A DNA stretch of 64,000 bases from JAWLAT01 sp041395325 (GTDB lineage Bacteria; Pseudomonadota; Gammaproteobacteria; Xanthomonadales; SZUA-5), in contig JAWLAT010000016.1 of the NCBI GenBank assembly GCA_041395325.1, forward strand, positions 46,511 to 110,510. Reading direction: 5' to 3'. Under the pieces are notes generated by a model. That model was not told the DNA's origin, searched no databases, and saw only the letters and a program-made list of their open reading frames with translations. This document shows positions 1 through 9,845 of the stretch, piece by piece (position 1 is the first letter of the stretch; each line of letters starts with the position of its first letter). The position numbers were made by a program, and so were the translations under genes.

Positions 1-3000
1 AATTGCACGGTACCCAGCAAGGAGTGATCGAACCAGAAGGCGGGGATGGTGAACTGGCGATGGTTACCCGCCTTGTCCCAGGCCTGGACCGTGAGCTCAT
101 AGACCCCGGGTTGCGGCGGACTCCAGATCGCGACCGCGCTGTCCAACCTTGGTGTGCTGCCACGATGGATCGCTTGCGCGCCGGGTATGCCGGGGCGCCG
201 AGCATCGATGCGGTAGTGGTCGAGATTCTGGTCTTCTGCGGTGAGGCGGAGCAGGAAGCCGGAATAGGCCGACACGAAATCCAACTCCAAGTCCAGGCCC
301 AGATTGGCACCCGAGCGCACGATTCGCAGACCACTGTTCTCGCAAATATCCCCGCCCCCTTGCAGCAACATCGACTCCGGCAAGGGAATCGGGTCCAGCT
401 GACCAACGGACTCAGGGAACGTCGCTCGCTGCACGAAGCCACGACGGATCAGCACGCCAGATTCGTAGCCGATGGCTTGCGTCTCTCCGACGATCCAAAA
501 CGGGTAGTGGAGGTAGTTGTCAAATCGCTTGCCCAGTTCGGGCAGCACCTCCAACCGGAGCGTCGTCGGATCGAGAATGAAGTTGTCGTTGTCGAGGTAC
601 TCGTATGGGTGATCCACGACGTGCCTGAGCAGGAGCGCCTCAAAGTGCCAGCGGTCGTGGCCGGGTGACGCATGTACCGCCCTGAAACCCGCTCGAAGCC
701 GTTCCCCGGGTTCCAATTCACGCTCGGACTCTGGTTGCGTGACGAACACCTCAGGCAGCTCGGTTTCCTGCACCAACCCCGCCGCAATATTCCAGCGCAG
801 CACGGAGGCCGGCACCGAGCGCAGAATGATCAGTTCCCCGGCTTCGCTGCCGCCCAGCAACTGCAAGGATGCGTCCGCGTCTGCCGGGATCGGCAACATC
901 GTCAGCGGTTGGGATGCGCTCGGATCGAGCACGTAGATAGTGTCGAGGTACCAGGGCTCGATTTCGTCGAGCGTCGTTTCTGCTGCAATGGCGAAACGTC
1001 CATCACCCACAGACACGACCGTCAAGTGATGCGCGGCAACATCCGTGAATACCGTTTCCGTCAGCGTCTGGTGCATCAGCCTGGTGCCGCCAGGACTGTT
1101 GATCTGGTAGAGCAATGCATCCTCGGTTTGCGCCAACAACTGATCCGGGATTGTTGAAGAAAGCAACCGGCGTTCACCCGTCTGCATGTGGATCGCCGCC
1201 AGCCCATCGGAAGCACGAAACACGGCCCAGTCCGTTTCTAGTGACGCATGCCGGGCCCCTGGATGCTCAGTTCCGGACCAAACCAACCGGCTGCTGACGC
1301 GCCCATCGATTCGCAGCGCGTGCAACTCATAGACCAAGCCCGTGAGGTCCTCGGCAATGAGGAGCACGGCGATCTCGTTGCTGCCCTTGACCAGCCATTG
1401 CTGGGTGGACGTCAGTGCGCCCACGTGCAGATCGTTCAGCTTGATGATGCGAGTGGCGGGTTGCCCGTTGAGTGGCGATCGATACAGGGCCCTTTCGCCC
1501 GGTTCAACCTCCCACCACAAACTGACGAGACTCTCGCTCGGAGGATGGAAAATATCGCCTGGGCTAGGAGAGCGTCGCCGTCCGTCGATGTCACAGGTGG
1601 TACCGACGCTCGCATAGCGGTCATGCCCGGTGTGGAAGGCCTGCAACAGCGGCGAGTTGTTGGTGTCCACGGTCACGGCGAGCAGCCCCAGCAACTCGCC
1701 CGAAGCACGCTCGACACGGACCGAATATCGATCATCCAGCGCGCGACGACCGTCCTGGCGCAGGCCGTTCCAGTGAACGCTGGCGACGGTGGTGTTGCTC
1801 AGGGGGCCACCCTCGGCACGGAAGACCTCTTCCCCCCAGCTGCTCAGTATTCGCACCCGCAGATCCTGGGGAGCCGGCACTCTCGCAACGATCTCGGTGC
1901 TGTCGCGAATTCCATCGCCATTGGGCGAGATGAATTCCTCTGTCACATACAGATTGGGGTCAAGGTCACCAATCGTGAGTTCGGCGACGTTGTTGCTCTC
2001 GTCCGACTCGGCCACCACCTCGGCACTATCGACAAACGCGCGCAGGACCATCGAGCCCGAATCGCTGGCCCGCTCGAAGGGAAACTGCAACGTCACATTC
2101 GCTCCGGCTGCCAACTCAGGAATGAGTTGCGGTGCGGAAGCCTCCACACCGACACCGTCCACCCACCGCTCGACGGTGACCGTCGCGCCAACAGCGCCCT
2201 GTTCGCCGAGATTGTTGACGACGACATTGAGCGTGGCATTCGAACCAGGGGCCGGCTGGGTGGGTGTGGAACTCAGGTCGGCAGAGCGCAGTTCCAGATC
2301 CGGCAGCGCCCTGAGTTCGAACTGACGCAACTCGTCGTTGTCCCCTTCATTGGCCTCGGCAAGAAGTTGCTGGGCATCGACTCGAGCAAAGAGCGTGCGA
2401 GTCCCCCGCCCAGGCAAGGGTGGCAATACCAGCGTCACGTCCACGCTGCTTTCGCCCGCCAGTGCTGCTATCGAACTGCTGCCCCAGGGTACTGATGCCG
2501 GCAGGTCGGGATCGTCCAGATAGACTGTCAGATCCGTCGGCGCGCTCGGTGCTGTGGACGAGTTGCGGACGAGCACATTCAGAGTCGTCTCCGTTCCCGC
2601 AAGCACAGGGTCCGGACTAAGCACCAGACTGCCCGGGACAATCGTCAGGTTGGGCAGCGTCGAAGGCAAAACAGCCAGATCGAGCTGAGCGCGGTTGTTG
2701 TCCTCGCGCACTTCGCTAACCAGGTCTTCGGGGTCCATCTCCACGATCAGACTGACCGGCCCGGCCAGGTCCGCCGTCCAGTCATAGTGACGCAGTGCCG
2801 ACTCACCGGGTCCGATCTGCAAATCCTGCTCAAGCAGTACTCGCGCCGGTGCAGACTGTCCTTGCACGCTCAGGCGAATCCGAAAGACGGGCGATCCGCG
2901 CACGCCGCGATTGTGTGCGGTAACCGCCAAACGCAGCGCCTGCCCCTGCTCCACCGCTTCGGGACTGACGCTCAGATCCTGGGATCGCACCTCGAGATCC

Positions 3001-5690
3001 ACCGCGGGTTGGCTAAGCAGCTGCAACTGGATCTCGTTGTTGCCTTCATCGGCTTCGATGAGCGCCTGGTCATCATCCAGCTTCAGGACCAACGCGGTCA
3101 CATCCGGATCGTCTATGGTCCCCGTCAGTTCGAGGTTCAGCCGCCCTTGTGACGGAAGCTGAATCGACTGCTCCGCCATGGGAATCAACTGACCGAATCG
3201 CCACGCATACAAGCGCGCCGTGCTGGGAGCCGCGGCATCCAGACCAATATTGATGACTTCTGCCTGGACCAGAACCGGCAGTGGCACCGTGTTCAGCACG
3301 TCCGGTGACACCTGGGCCGATGCGATCAGCAAATCAACCGCAGTCGGCGGTGCCTGCAGAACAAATGACTCCTCGCGCTCGTTGTTGAGCTCATTCGCCT
3401 CAGCCAACTCACCATCTACGTCCAGACGCAGACGCACCCGATACGACCCAGGGACCAAGCCCAGCGTCTGCCAGTCCATCGAATATGTGCTCAGCACACC
3501 GGGCGCCATCGCAGGAAGGAACGCGTCGCCCAGCGGCAGCCAAGGATCGGTTTCGAGCGAATCTTCATGGCGAAACTCAAGCACGAGCCGAGTGCTTGAG
3601 GCTTCGATGGAACCCGCATTGCGAACCTGACCATGGAGGCGGAGTGGCAACCCGACTACTGAGCTTGGCGCGTCCACCTCGATCGGCCCGGCAGGCTGCA
3701 AGTCCGGCAAGTTCCGGGCAATCAACCAGCGCAGCGACTCGGCTGTTGCCGACACACTGCCGGCCCAGCTGCCATCGACACGCTGAGCTGCACGCAAGCT
3801 GCCGTCCAGCGCCTGCACGCGGGCATCATCCGCCAGCCCCAAAGCCTGCATCACATGCAGGCGCTCGGCGAGCTGAGCACCATCGGGATCGACTTCCAGA
3901 CTCAGCAGGATGCCGCGTGTGTCGTCCAACTGTCCGGCCGTGACGCCAACTGCGGCGATGGCGCGCAAGGCCGCCAATGTGCTCAAACCATCGCAGCCGC
4001 CTCGGCTCTCGCGAGCCCAGCAAAACTGCGCATCAGATGGCGGGTTCGCCGCCGGGTTGGCCTGTCGGAGATTGACGACGGCCTCGAGCAGTTCATCGAT
4101 CGGGGCCACAGGCTCGCGACCACGAGCTTGCAGTGAAACACTGGCCCCGAGCACCTGGGCGGTCTCCAAGGTCGAGGCTCGACGGCTGCCTTGCGCTCCG
4201 AACGACGCCTCCGAACCGAATGGCGTCCGTGTCTGGCGCAGGTCTGCAACCAGCGCGGATTCTTCGGCCAAGCCGATCAAACCACTTTGCAGCAGCGCGG
4301 CTTTCTGTTCGACGTCTGCCGGAGTCACCGTCGCCAGCCAGGCGATCGCCTGATCGATCGAAGCGTGGCCATCAGGCATGGCAGCCTGCAACGCCGCTAT
4401 GGCGAGCAGCGTGTCGCGCACTGCGGTCTGTGGCTTGTCAGCCCATGATCCATCGGCGCGCTGGGTGGTCAGCAGCCATTGCACGGCACCTTCCGTGCCG
4501 GTGGCGCAGTCGGGCTGCCCGACCTCGCCGCATTGACCTGAGAGCATTCGCTCCGGCGGCGCCTGGGCCGTTGCTGAAGGTGCTTCGTAGCCCAGCTCCA
4601 GGTGCGCACGCCCCAGGGTCAGTGCGGAAAATCGGTCCTGCGCGCGGAGCCGAAACGCCTCGATTCGATCCAGCACTGCTTCGGATGCTGGTGCACCGGA
4701 CCGCTTCAGCAAGACCAACGCTGCCTTGAAGTGTTTTTGACTTCCGTTCTGGTCCGGAACGCGTGCACCGTTGGCGGCGACAATGTCCGCAGCACCCAAT
4801 GTCCTGGCCGTCGCCGTGATCTCAACGCCGATCTCCGGCAGCGCGCTGCTGGCCAGATCCGAAGATTCGAGCAAGGTGATGGGCGGGAGTTCTTCTGCGC
4901 CCAGCCATCCCGCGGCGTAGAGATCGAGAGGCGCATACTGCTCCCTCACGCCGATCGACCTGGCGCGCATGTCGGGCAACAGCTGCCATCTCGCCCCGTA
5001 CATCACCGACGCATCGGTCGACAGCAACGCCGACCAATGCACACCGCCACTTCCAAGCAGCACATCGGCGGGCAACCCGGGCAAGTCCAATCGAAGATGA
5101 CTGCCCCATTGATGCATCAGTTCGTGCATCAGGGTGTCGAGAACCTGATCCTCCTGAAAACTGCCAGGTGCGACTGGCTCGACCAGCGCATTGCGCATGT
5201 CGATGATGGAGAGCAAGCGCCTTGACCCAAAGCTCCCGCTGGAGTGAAAAATGGGCCGTCCAATCCCTTCAACGGCATTGCTGACCGACCAGTTCACGCC
5301 GGTCGTGTTCGGTCCCAGATCGACCGGGAACTCGGTGAAGATGACGAGGAAGTCGAAGCGGTTGTCCAGTTCCCCTTGTCCGCTGCGCAGGACCTGCTCA
5401 GCGACCTGTTGGCGGGCGAGCACGTTGGAACTGGAGTCACTCAGGAACCGATCGTAGTCGCCGTCGAAATCGACCACGATGACGTTTCCGCGGGCATCCA
5501 CCGCGCCCACCTGCTGCTGCGCCTTTGCGACGTCAACCCGATCGGGCAATTGCACGACTTCAATCAGATGGGGGCTATCGATCTGCGCAAGGGCAGGCTT
5601 CGCGGTGACACAAAGACCGACAAGGCACCAAGCCAGTGCTGCGAATCCGCGGAGGGAAGCCACTGTCGAAACTGCCGAGGTGGTCGTCAT
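1..5690 (-). CDS. Giant exported metalloprotease-like protein with CARDB repeats (partial)
   Basis: One open frame runs from an ATG at 5690 off the left edge, at least 1,896 residues. A signal peptide is visible (hydrophobic core 16-30, ALA at 33-35). HELMHQWGSH at about 189-198 is a HExxH zinc-protease signature. Two QRxDGSW repeats near residues 405 and 637 resemble alpha/alpha-toroid (prenyltransferase or squalene-cyclase type) repeats. Five CARDB-like Ig domains follow at about 655-1240, most closing with an acidic strand such as AESDESNN. A FlgD-type Ig module (SPNGDG) lies at about 1243-1330, then a beta-rich, possibly propeller region and another Ig-like segment. The start codon overlaps the stop of the upstream GspC-like gene (ATGA). 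Secretion and surface or matrix binding are inferred; protease activity is suggested only by the HExxH motif. The C-terminus is not visible. Confidence 0.85.
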   Translation of the reverse strand, partial: MTTTSAVSTVASLRGFAALAWCLVGLCVTAKPALAQIDSPHLIEVVQLPDRVDVAKAQQQVGAVDARGNVIVVDFDGDYDRFLSDSSSNVLARQQVAEQVLRSGQGELDNRFDFLVIFTEFPVDLGPNTTGVNWSVSNAVEGIGRPIFHSSGSFGSRRLLSIIDMRNALVEPVAPGSFQEDQVLDTLMHELMHQWGSHLRLDLPGLPADVLLGSGGVHWSALLSTDASVMYGARWQLLPDMRARSIGVREQYAPLDLYAAGWLGAEELPPITLLESSDLASSALPEIGVEITATARTLGAADIVAANGARVPDQNGSQKHFKAALVLLKRSGAPASEAVLDRIEAFRLRAQDRFSALTLGRAHLELGYEAPSATAQAPPERMLSGQCGEVGQPDCATGTEGAVQWLLTTQRADGSWADKPQTAVRDTLLAIAALQAAMPDGHASIDQAIAWLATVTPADVEQKAALLQSGLIGLAEESALVADLRQTRTPFGSEASFGAQGSRRASTLETAQVLGASVSLQARGREPVAPIDELLEAVVNLRQANPAANPPSDAQFCWARESRGGCDGLSTLAALRAIAAVGVTAGQLDDTRGILLSLEVDPDGAQLAERLHVMQALGLADDARVQALDGSLRAAQRVDGSWAGSVSATAESLRWLIARNLPDLQPAGPIEVDAPSSVVGLPLRLHGQVRNAGSIEASSTRLVLEFRHEDSLETDPWLPLGDAFLPAMAPGVLSTYSMDWQTLGLVPGSYRVRLRLDVDGELAEANELNNEREESFVLQAPPTAVDLLIASAQVSPDVLNTVPLPVLVQAEVINIGLDAAAPSTARLYAWRFGQLIPMAEQSIQLPSQGRLNLELTGTIDDPDVTALVLKLDDDQALIEADEGNNEIQLQLLSQPAVDLEVRSQDLSVSPEAVEQGQALRLAVTAHNRGVRGSPVFRIRLSVQGQSAPARVLLEQDLQIGPGESALRHYDWTADLAGPVSLIVEMDPEDLVSEVREDNNRAQLDLAVLPSTLPNLTIVPGSLVLSPDPVLAGTETTLNVLVRNSSTAPSAPTDLTVYLDDPDLPASVPWGSSSIAALAGESSVDVTLVLPPLPGRGTRTLFARVDAQQLLAEANEGDNDELRQFELRALPDLELRSADLSSTPTQPAPGSNATLNVVVNNLGEQGAVGATVTVERWVDGVGVEASAPQLIPELAAGANVTLQFPFERASDSGSMVLRAFVDSAEVVAESDESNNVAELTIGDLDPNLYVTEEFISPNGDGIRDSTEIVARVPAPQDLRVRILSSWGEEVFRAEGGPLSNTTVASVHWNGLRQDGRRALDDRYSVRVERASGELLGLLAVTVDTNNSPLLQAFHTGHDRYASVGTTCDIDGRRRSPSPGDIFHPPSESLVSLWWEVEPGERALYRSPLNGQPATRIIKLNDLHVGALTSTQQWLVKGSNEIAVLLIAEDLTGLVYELHALRIDGRVSSRLVWSGTEHPGARHASLETDWAVFRASDGLAAIHMQTGERRLLSSTIPDQLLAQTEDALLYQINSPGGTRLMHQTLTETVFTDVAAHHLTVVSVGDGRFAIAAETTLDEIEPWYLDTIYVLDPSASQPLTMLPIPADADASLQLLGGSEAGELIILRSVPASVLRWNIAAGLVQETELPEVFVTQPESERELEPGERLRAGFRAVHASPGHDRWHFEALLLRHVVDHPYEYLDNDNFILDPTTLRLEVLPELGKRFDNYLHYPFWIVGETQAIGYESGVLIRRGFVQRATFPESVGQLDPIPLPESMLLQGGGDICENSGLRIVRSGANLGLDLELDFVSAYSGFLLRLTAEDQNLDHYRIDARRPGIPGAQAIHRGSTPRLDSAVAIWSPPQPGVYELTVQAWDKAGNHRQFTIPAFWFDHSLLGTVQ

Positions 5691-6268
5691 TGCGCACCTC
5701 GATGCGACGGTTCAGGGGTTTGGCGCTCGATCGGTTCACTGGGTGACTCGGTCGATGTCTGCGCTTGCGGCGCCAGAGCTATTTCGTCTCGAGAAGAATC
5801 GAGACTGTCTGCCGCCGCATGCATGGGCAAGAGCACCAGACGATCGATCGTTTGCGTTGGCAGATCAAAAGAGACCCACTCAGCCGGTCGGCCCAAATCC
5901 TGGCGATGGAGGCGCAGTTGCCCACGCTGAGGACGGGTCCGGCGCAGAATCACGGTGTCGGCGTGCACTTCGGTCAACTGCAGCGCACCGTCGGGCGAAC
6001 GTTGGCCCACAGTGGCTATGGCAGCCGAACGTCCCGGCCAAGCCAACACGGCCCGTTCGCCTGGCTCATCGATCTCAACGACGACCGGCAAACCCTGAAA
6101 GGGCTCGGCCAATGCGGCTTCGCCTATAGCTGGGGCTGCGGTATGTACGTCAGCCCACAAGGGCTCGAGACGGGCCGCACGACCATGCTCGACGTAGATG
6201 ATCCACGCGCCACAAACCGGCACGGCCAAAACGGCCGAAAACCACCAAACTCGACGTAGTACGGACAC
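5687..6268 (-). CDS. GspC/PulC-like inner-membrane protein
   Basis: About 193 residues: a short N-terminus (SVLRRVWW), one membrane segment, then a periplasmic domain. The core around GERAVLAWPGRSAA and VHADTVILRR resembles the homology region of type II secretion GspC/PilP-like proteins, which bridges the inner-membrane platform and the secretin. A Ser/Pro/Glu-rich tail follows. The GTG at 6268 is preferred because a GGGGG stretch lies just upstream; the frame is open to a GTG at 6292. Its TGA overlaps the ATG of the giant exported protein, so the two are probably co-translated. Inference: an orphan GspC-like adaptor linked to export of its neighbour. No other gsp gene is in the window, so assignment to a full secretion system is uncertain. 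Confidence 0.65.
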   Translation of the reverse strand: MSVLRRVWWFSAVLAVPVCGAWIIYVEHGRAARLEPLWADVHTAAPAIGEAALAEPFQGLPVVVEIDEPGERAVLAWPGRSAAIATVGQRSPDGALQLTEVHADTVILRRTRPQRGQLRLHRQDLGRPAEWVSFDLPTQTIDRLVLLPMHAAADSLDSSRDEIALAPQAQTSTESPSEPIERQTPEPSHRGAQ

Positions 6269-6292
6269 GATGCCCCCATCTGTCCTGGTCAC

Positions 6293-7020
6293 GGTCTGTC
6301 ATCGGAGTACTCAGACCTACCGTGTCCTTCCCCTGGAACACACTGCTCAGTGAACGTCCGGCCCGAACAGCCCCCCGATTTCTCGCTACATCCCTGATAG
6401 TCGGGACAACACAATCACGCAATGCCTCGGACCGCCTGTCGGAAAACTGCGTCGCACTGAGTGCGACAGTCGGATGCAAGTGAGAGATCCGGCTTCGATT
6501 CGGCAGTCCGTATTGAATGCCCCTTGTGAATGGAGCAAAGCGGAGCGTGTGCCGCCCCTAGCAGACTGACCGCCGAATACCAACCCCAAAGGGCGACAGA
6601 GATCATCGTCGGACAGTTCACATCTTCGGCTGTTCACCTTCGCCCTGCTCCGGAACGCTAGTCGAAGACAGAGTTTGCAAGTCTCGAAAGCGATCGTCTG
6701 CCGGCGAAGTACTGCACGAAGCGGCAGAATTTGCCGTCGGCGCAAGGCAGAAAAATCTGCTATGGCACCGGCTGGCTGTTGGCAAGGAGGCGTTGCAGGC
6801 GAGCGCCGGTCAGTTGGAGTCGGTCACGCCGCTGACCTGGCGATCTCCCCACGTTTTCGGACGAAGCGATGGACGCCTGATCAGCGCATGGCGAAGCACT
6901 CGCGGGGTCGAGAGCTGAGGTGGCGCAGCGCCGATGAGATCAACCGAGGTGGGCGCAACTTGGCGGCGGACTGGTGGCCACGGAACCTGTTCAAAGGGGC
7001 CCTACGACCATCGAATGTTG
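6293..7020. other. Intergenic region without a recognisable gene
   Basis: About 730 bases upstream of the GspC-like gene. Reading frames present on either strand have Arg/Ser-rich composition and no recognisable domain or convincing ribosome binding site. It should contain the promoter of the minus-strand pair to its left. Its right end (GTTG, 7017-7020) is the target duplication of the IS3 element. Confidence 0.5.
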
Positions 7021-8335
7021 TGAACCGCCCCGACTTTCCCGGAGGCTCCAACCTTTGAGAGGATGGAGCGATGAGGAAGTCGGAACACTATTCACCTGAG
7101 ACGAAAGAGCGGGCTGTTCGGCTGGTGCGTGAGCACCGTGACGACTACGGCTCAAGAATGGGCCGCGATCTGTTCGGTCGCCGAGAAGATTGGCTGCAAG
7201 GCGGAGACCCTGCGTCGTTGGCTGCGACAGGACGAGCAGGACGCCGGTGAGCGACCTGGGCAGACCACTGCGGAGCGTGAGCGGATCAAACAGCTCGAAC
7301 GTGAGAACCGCGAGCTGCGCCAAGCAAACGAGATCCTGCGCAAGGCCAGTGCGTTTTTTGCCCAGAGCGGAGCTCGACCGCCAGTTCAAGTTCTGACGGC
7401 GTTCACGTTGACGAACACCGCGAGGTTTACGGAGTCGAGCCGATCTGTCGGCAGTTGCAGATCGCTCCGTCGACTACTACGAGCACTGGCCAAGAGCGCC
7501 GTGACCCATCGCTGCGTAGCCGGCGGGTCAAGCGCGACGAGGAACTGAGCGTGGCCATTCGGCGAGTCTTCGATGAGAGCGACGAAAACTACGGCGCGCG
7601 CAAGGTGTGGAAGCAGCTGCTGCGCGAAGAGGCGAAGACCAAAAAACAGCGCTGTACGGTCGAGCGCCTGATGGAGCCCAGCTTGGGCTCTGTGTGGTCC
7701 GTGGCAAGGGTGTACGAACCACGATCAGCAACAAGGCCCAGCCCTGCCCGCTGGACAAGGTCAATCGGCAATTCCATGCCGACCGGCCGAACCAGCTGTG
7801 GATCGCGGATTTCACCTATGTTTCGACCTGGCAGGGTTTCGTCTACGTCGCCTTCGTCATTGGTAAATCTCATGCGGCGCATCGTTGGCTGGAAGGTGTC
7901 GCTCACCCAACACTGATCCTGGTGATGGCCGCGCTGGAACAGGCGCTGTGGTCGCGCAAGCCCGACCGGAACAACCTGATTCACCACAATGATCGTGGCG
8001 TGCAGTACCTGTCGATCCGCTACGAGCGTCTCACCGAGGCGGGCATCGAACCGTCTGCAGGCAGCGTCGGCGATTCCTACGACAACGCCATGGCCGAGTC
8101 GATCATTGGGCTGTTCAGAACTGAAGTGATCGCAAAGCAAAGCTGGCGCAATCTGGAAGCCGTCGAGATGGCCACCCTGAAGTGGACCCACTGGTACAAC
8201 CACAAGCGCTTGATGGGGCCGATCGGTGACATCCCACCGGCAGAGTTTGAAGCCAACTACTATCAGCAACCGAGTCAGGTCGCCGAAGCGGCATGACTCA
8301 CAACCCGGAGTCTCCGGAGAACCCGGGACGGTTCA
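7021..8335 (+). mobile_element. IS3-family insertion sequence, copy 1 (ends intact, genes decayed)
   Basis: A 1,315-bp element. The left terminal repeat (7021-7049, beginning TGAACCGCCCCG) and right terminal repeat (8307-8335, ending GGACGGTTCA) are imperfect inverted repeats, about 23 of 29 positions matching. It is flanked by a 4-bp direct duplication GTTG at 7017-7020 and 8336-8339, so the boundaries are firm and this insertion was a real transposition. It carries an orfA/orfB transposase in which frameshifts have accumulated. A close relative with the same end sequences lies at 24160-25437. Confidence 0.93.
7071..8296 (+). pseudogene. IS3-family transposase orfA/orfB, frameshifted
   Basis: orfA begins at ATG 7071 (RKSEHYSPETKERAVRLV), loses frame near 7150, and resumes in the frame reading EWAAICSVAEK with the helix-turn-helix and leucine-zipper tail (ERIKQLERENRELRQANEIL). 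The orfA/orfB junction lies in a T-rich stretch near 7355. orfB is scattered over three frames up to about 7600. It is then largely continuous to the stop at 8296 with the rve integrase core: Asp in IADFTYV, Asp in HHNDRG, Glu in NAMAESIIGL. A local double shift near 7860-7915 scrambles residues after VAFVI. The catalytic DDE residues survive, but no intact transposase can be made. Confidence 0.9.
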
Positions 8336-8758
8336 GTTGTGCACGCGCGGCGTGCGGTAGTACCACCAGTGCTGCGGGCCCATATCCTCCCAACTTGAAA
8401 TGGCCCGTGAATTGGCCAAGGGAATCGTGCTCTCAAGAAAGATCGCATCTGCCGCACAGATTCTGACCCTCAGCGACTCTGAAACCTCCTCCGGCATCGC
8501 ATCCATGATTTCGTGAAGGATCTGGCGCCCGTCCAGCATGTTGATGTGCTCCGCCCGCACGGTTCCGATCTGGCCGGTCGACACGGCCATAGCCCAATGC
8601 TCCCAACTGCCGACAAGCCACTCCAGTCCGAGCTCTGCCACCAGCCCGTAACCCTTTGATTCACAGAAATCTTCGACTATTCCCATATCGCTACGCGATC
8701 GACGCACCGTGGCCACCTCAGCCCATACCGTTTCCGTGACCGGCCAGACCCCGTCCAA
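8333..8758 (-). CDS. Hypothetical protein, 3' end altered by IS insertion
   Basis: 141 residues from a TTG at 8758; an ATG at 8686 is an alternative start and neither has a clear ribosome binding site. It is acidic and Trp-rich (LEWLVGSWEHW, WEDMGPQHWWYY) with no family I recognise. The last codons come from the target duplication of the IS3 element (CAAC) and the TGA stop is supplied by the IS right terminal repeat. The native C-terminus is therefore probably lost, although how much is missing cannot be judged. It lies just downstream of a DUF1059 gene on the same strand. Confidence 0.55.
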   Translation of the reverse strand: MDGVWPVTETVWAEVATVRRSRSDMGIVEDFCESKGYGLVAELGLEWLVGSWEHWAMAVSTGQIGTVRAEHINMLDGRQILHEIMDAMPEEVSESLRVRICAADAIFLESTIPLANSRAISSWEDMGPQHWWYYRTPRVHN

Positions 8759-8798
8759 CGGAATCGGCTACGGCGACGCCAGCGGCGTGGCCCAATCC

Positions 8799-9026
8799 CT
8801 ACAGCGCCTCGAATTCGCGCCGCTTGCCTTCGTACCATTCGGCCATTTGCTCCGGATTCTCCATCAGCTTGCGCATGGCGCTCATGGCTTGCAGATGGAC
8901 GGGATCCTGTGCGCGGAACATGTCCATGCCATGCGCTTTGCTTTGCGCCTCGATCTCCTCGAAGCGCTCCCCGGTGAATGCCAGGTCGCAGGCACCCCCG
9001 AGATCTCTGCACGTCATCGACTTCAT
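8799..9026 (-). CDS. DUF1059 family small protein
   Basis: 75 residues, beginning MKSMTCRDLGGACDLAF and continuing through FEEIEAQSKAHGM, matching the compact DUF1059 pattern (conserved Cys-x5-Gly-Cys-type start and the middle SKAHGMDMF helix). The ATG at 9026 has a GGAGG ribosome binding site about 8 bases upstream, so an in-frame extension to 9095 is rejected. The family is common in proteobacteria and archaea; its biochemical role is not established. Neighbours are unrelated accessory genes. Confidence 0.85.
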   Translation of the reverse strand: MKSMTCRDLGGACDLAFTGERFEEIEAQSKAHGMDMFRAQDPVHLQAMSAMRKLMENPEQMAEWYEGKRREFEAL

Positions 9027-9176
9027 ATCGCCCCTCCTTGAGGTTGAATGGAGACTCGTCAAGTCTGTCGGTGAACAGCGAAGCCTCTTTGGCAACTCGA
9101 GGTCAACAGCTAACCCGTCAAGGCACGGACTTTCAGCGTCTGCCGCAACTGCTTGGGTCCGAACCCAGATGAAGCG

Positions 9177-9845
9177 TCAGGTGTCGTATTCACCATCCCA
9201 GGGTGGGTAGAAGGCCATGTAGTTGCCCGGTTCCACCGTCACCCAAACACTCACTTCGTCCTCTTCCTCCTCGTCTTCATCGTCTTCATCGCCCGGGTCG
9301 AATATGAGGCCAAACTGGATGCCGAAGGCTTCCACGGCGAAGGGTGCTACCCGAATGTTGCCGAAGCGATGCTCACCCAAATCGTCCAGCAAGGATTGCA
9401 CGAAGGCCTGGTCCTCCGACTCAGTCGGCTTCGCGCGGTGAATCCTGGCGTCCTTCAGAGCCCCAAAGGCATCAAAGAGATAGAGCGCAATGAAGCTGCC
9501 ACCGGGAGAGAACGGGAAGGTCAAGAAGAACTGATCGCCGGCCTTGGTCTTGCCGACATAGTTGGCGTGGTAGTCATCTAGATTGATGCGGACCAGTTTC
9601 GGCGGCAGACGCTTCTGGTACTCGGGAATCTCGGCGACCTTGCCCTCGGAGTAGCCCTTCTTGAGCTTCGACCTCACCTCCTTTTCGGCCGCGGCCTCCG
9701 CCGCCGACGGCGATGGGAAGCACTTGCGCGTCTCCCTGGGCTTTGAGCCCACCCGCCCGTTCGTCGTGACGATCTCAGCTCCCTGCACCTCGATGGTCCA
9801 GAACTTGTTCGACTGGTCATCCTGCAGGTAGAACTCTCGCCTCAT
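9177..9845 (-). CDS. WGR domain protein with acidic C-terminal tract
   Basis: 222 residues. The N-terminal 70 residues (REFYLQDDQSNKFWTIEV, TTNGRVGSKPRETRKCF) form a WGR domain, a nucleic-acid or PARP-associated module, here with NGRVG in place of the literal WGR. The middle (FLTFPFSPGGSFIALYLFDAFG) is unassigned. A run of almost only Asp/Glu (DEDDEDEEEEDE) precedes the last 25 residues. The ATG at 9845 has GGAG six bases upstream; the much longer in-frame extension is Arg/Gly-rich and looks non-coding. The role is unknown; stand-alone WGR proteins are often seen next to DNA-interacting functions. Confidence 0.85.
   Translation of the reverse strand: MRREFYLQDDQSNKFWTIEVQGAEIVTTNGRVGSKPRETRKCFPSPSAAEAAAEKEVRSKLKKGYSEGKVAEIPEYQKRLPPKLVRINLDDYHANYVGKTKAGDQFFLTFPFSPGGSFIALYLFDAFGALKDARIHRAKPTESEDQAFVQSLLDDLGEHRFGNIRVAPFAVEAFGIQFGLIFDPGDEDDEDEEEEDEVSVWVTVEPGNYMAFYPPWDGEYDT

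Noticed and set aside
3..2495. Long plus-strand ORFs opposite the giant exoprotein
   Set aside because: They are antisense shadows: the minus strand carries continuous, domain-rich coding sequence, while the plus-strand products are Gln/Arg-rich with no motif.
6386..6745. A 119-codon minus-strand ORF in the intergenic region
   Set aside because: Composition is Arg/Ser-rich, no ribosome binding site and no recognisable family.
9252..9290. Tandem-repeat-like tcc/tct tract
   Set aside because: It encodes the Asp/Glu run of the WGR protein on the other strand, so coding bias explains it.
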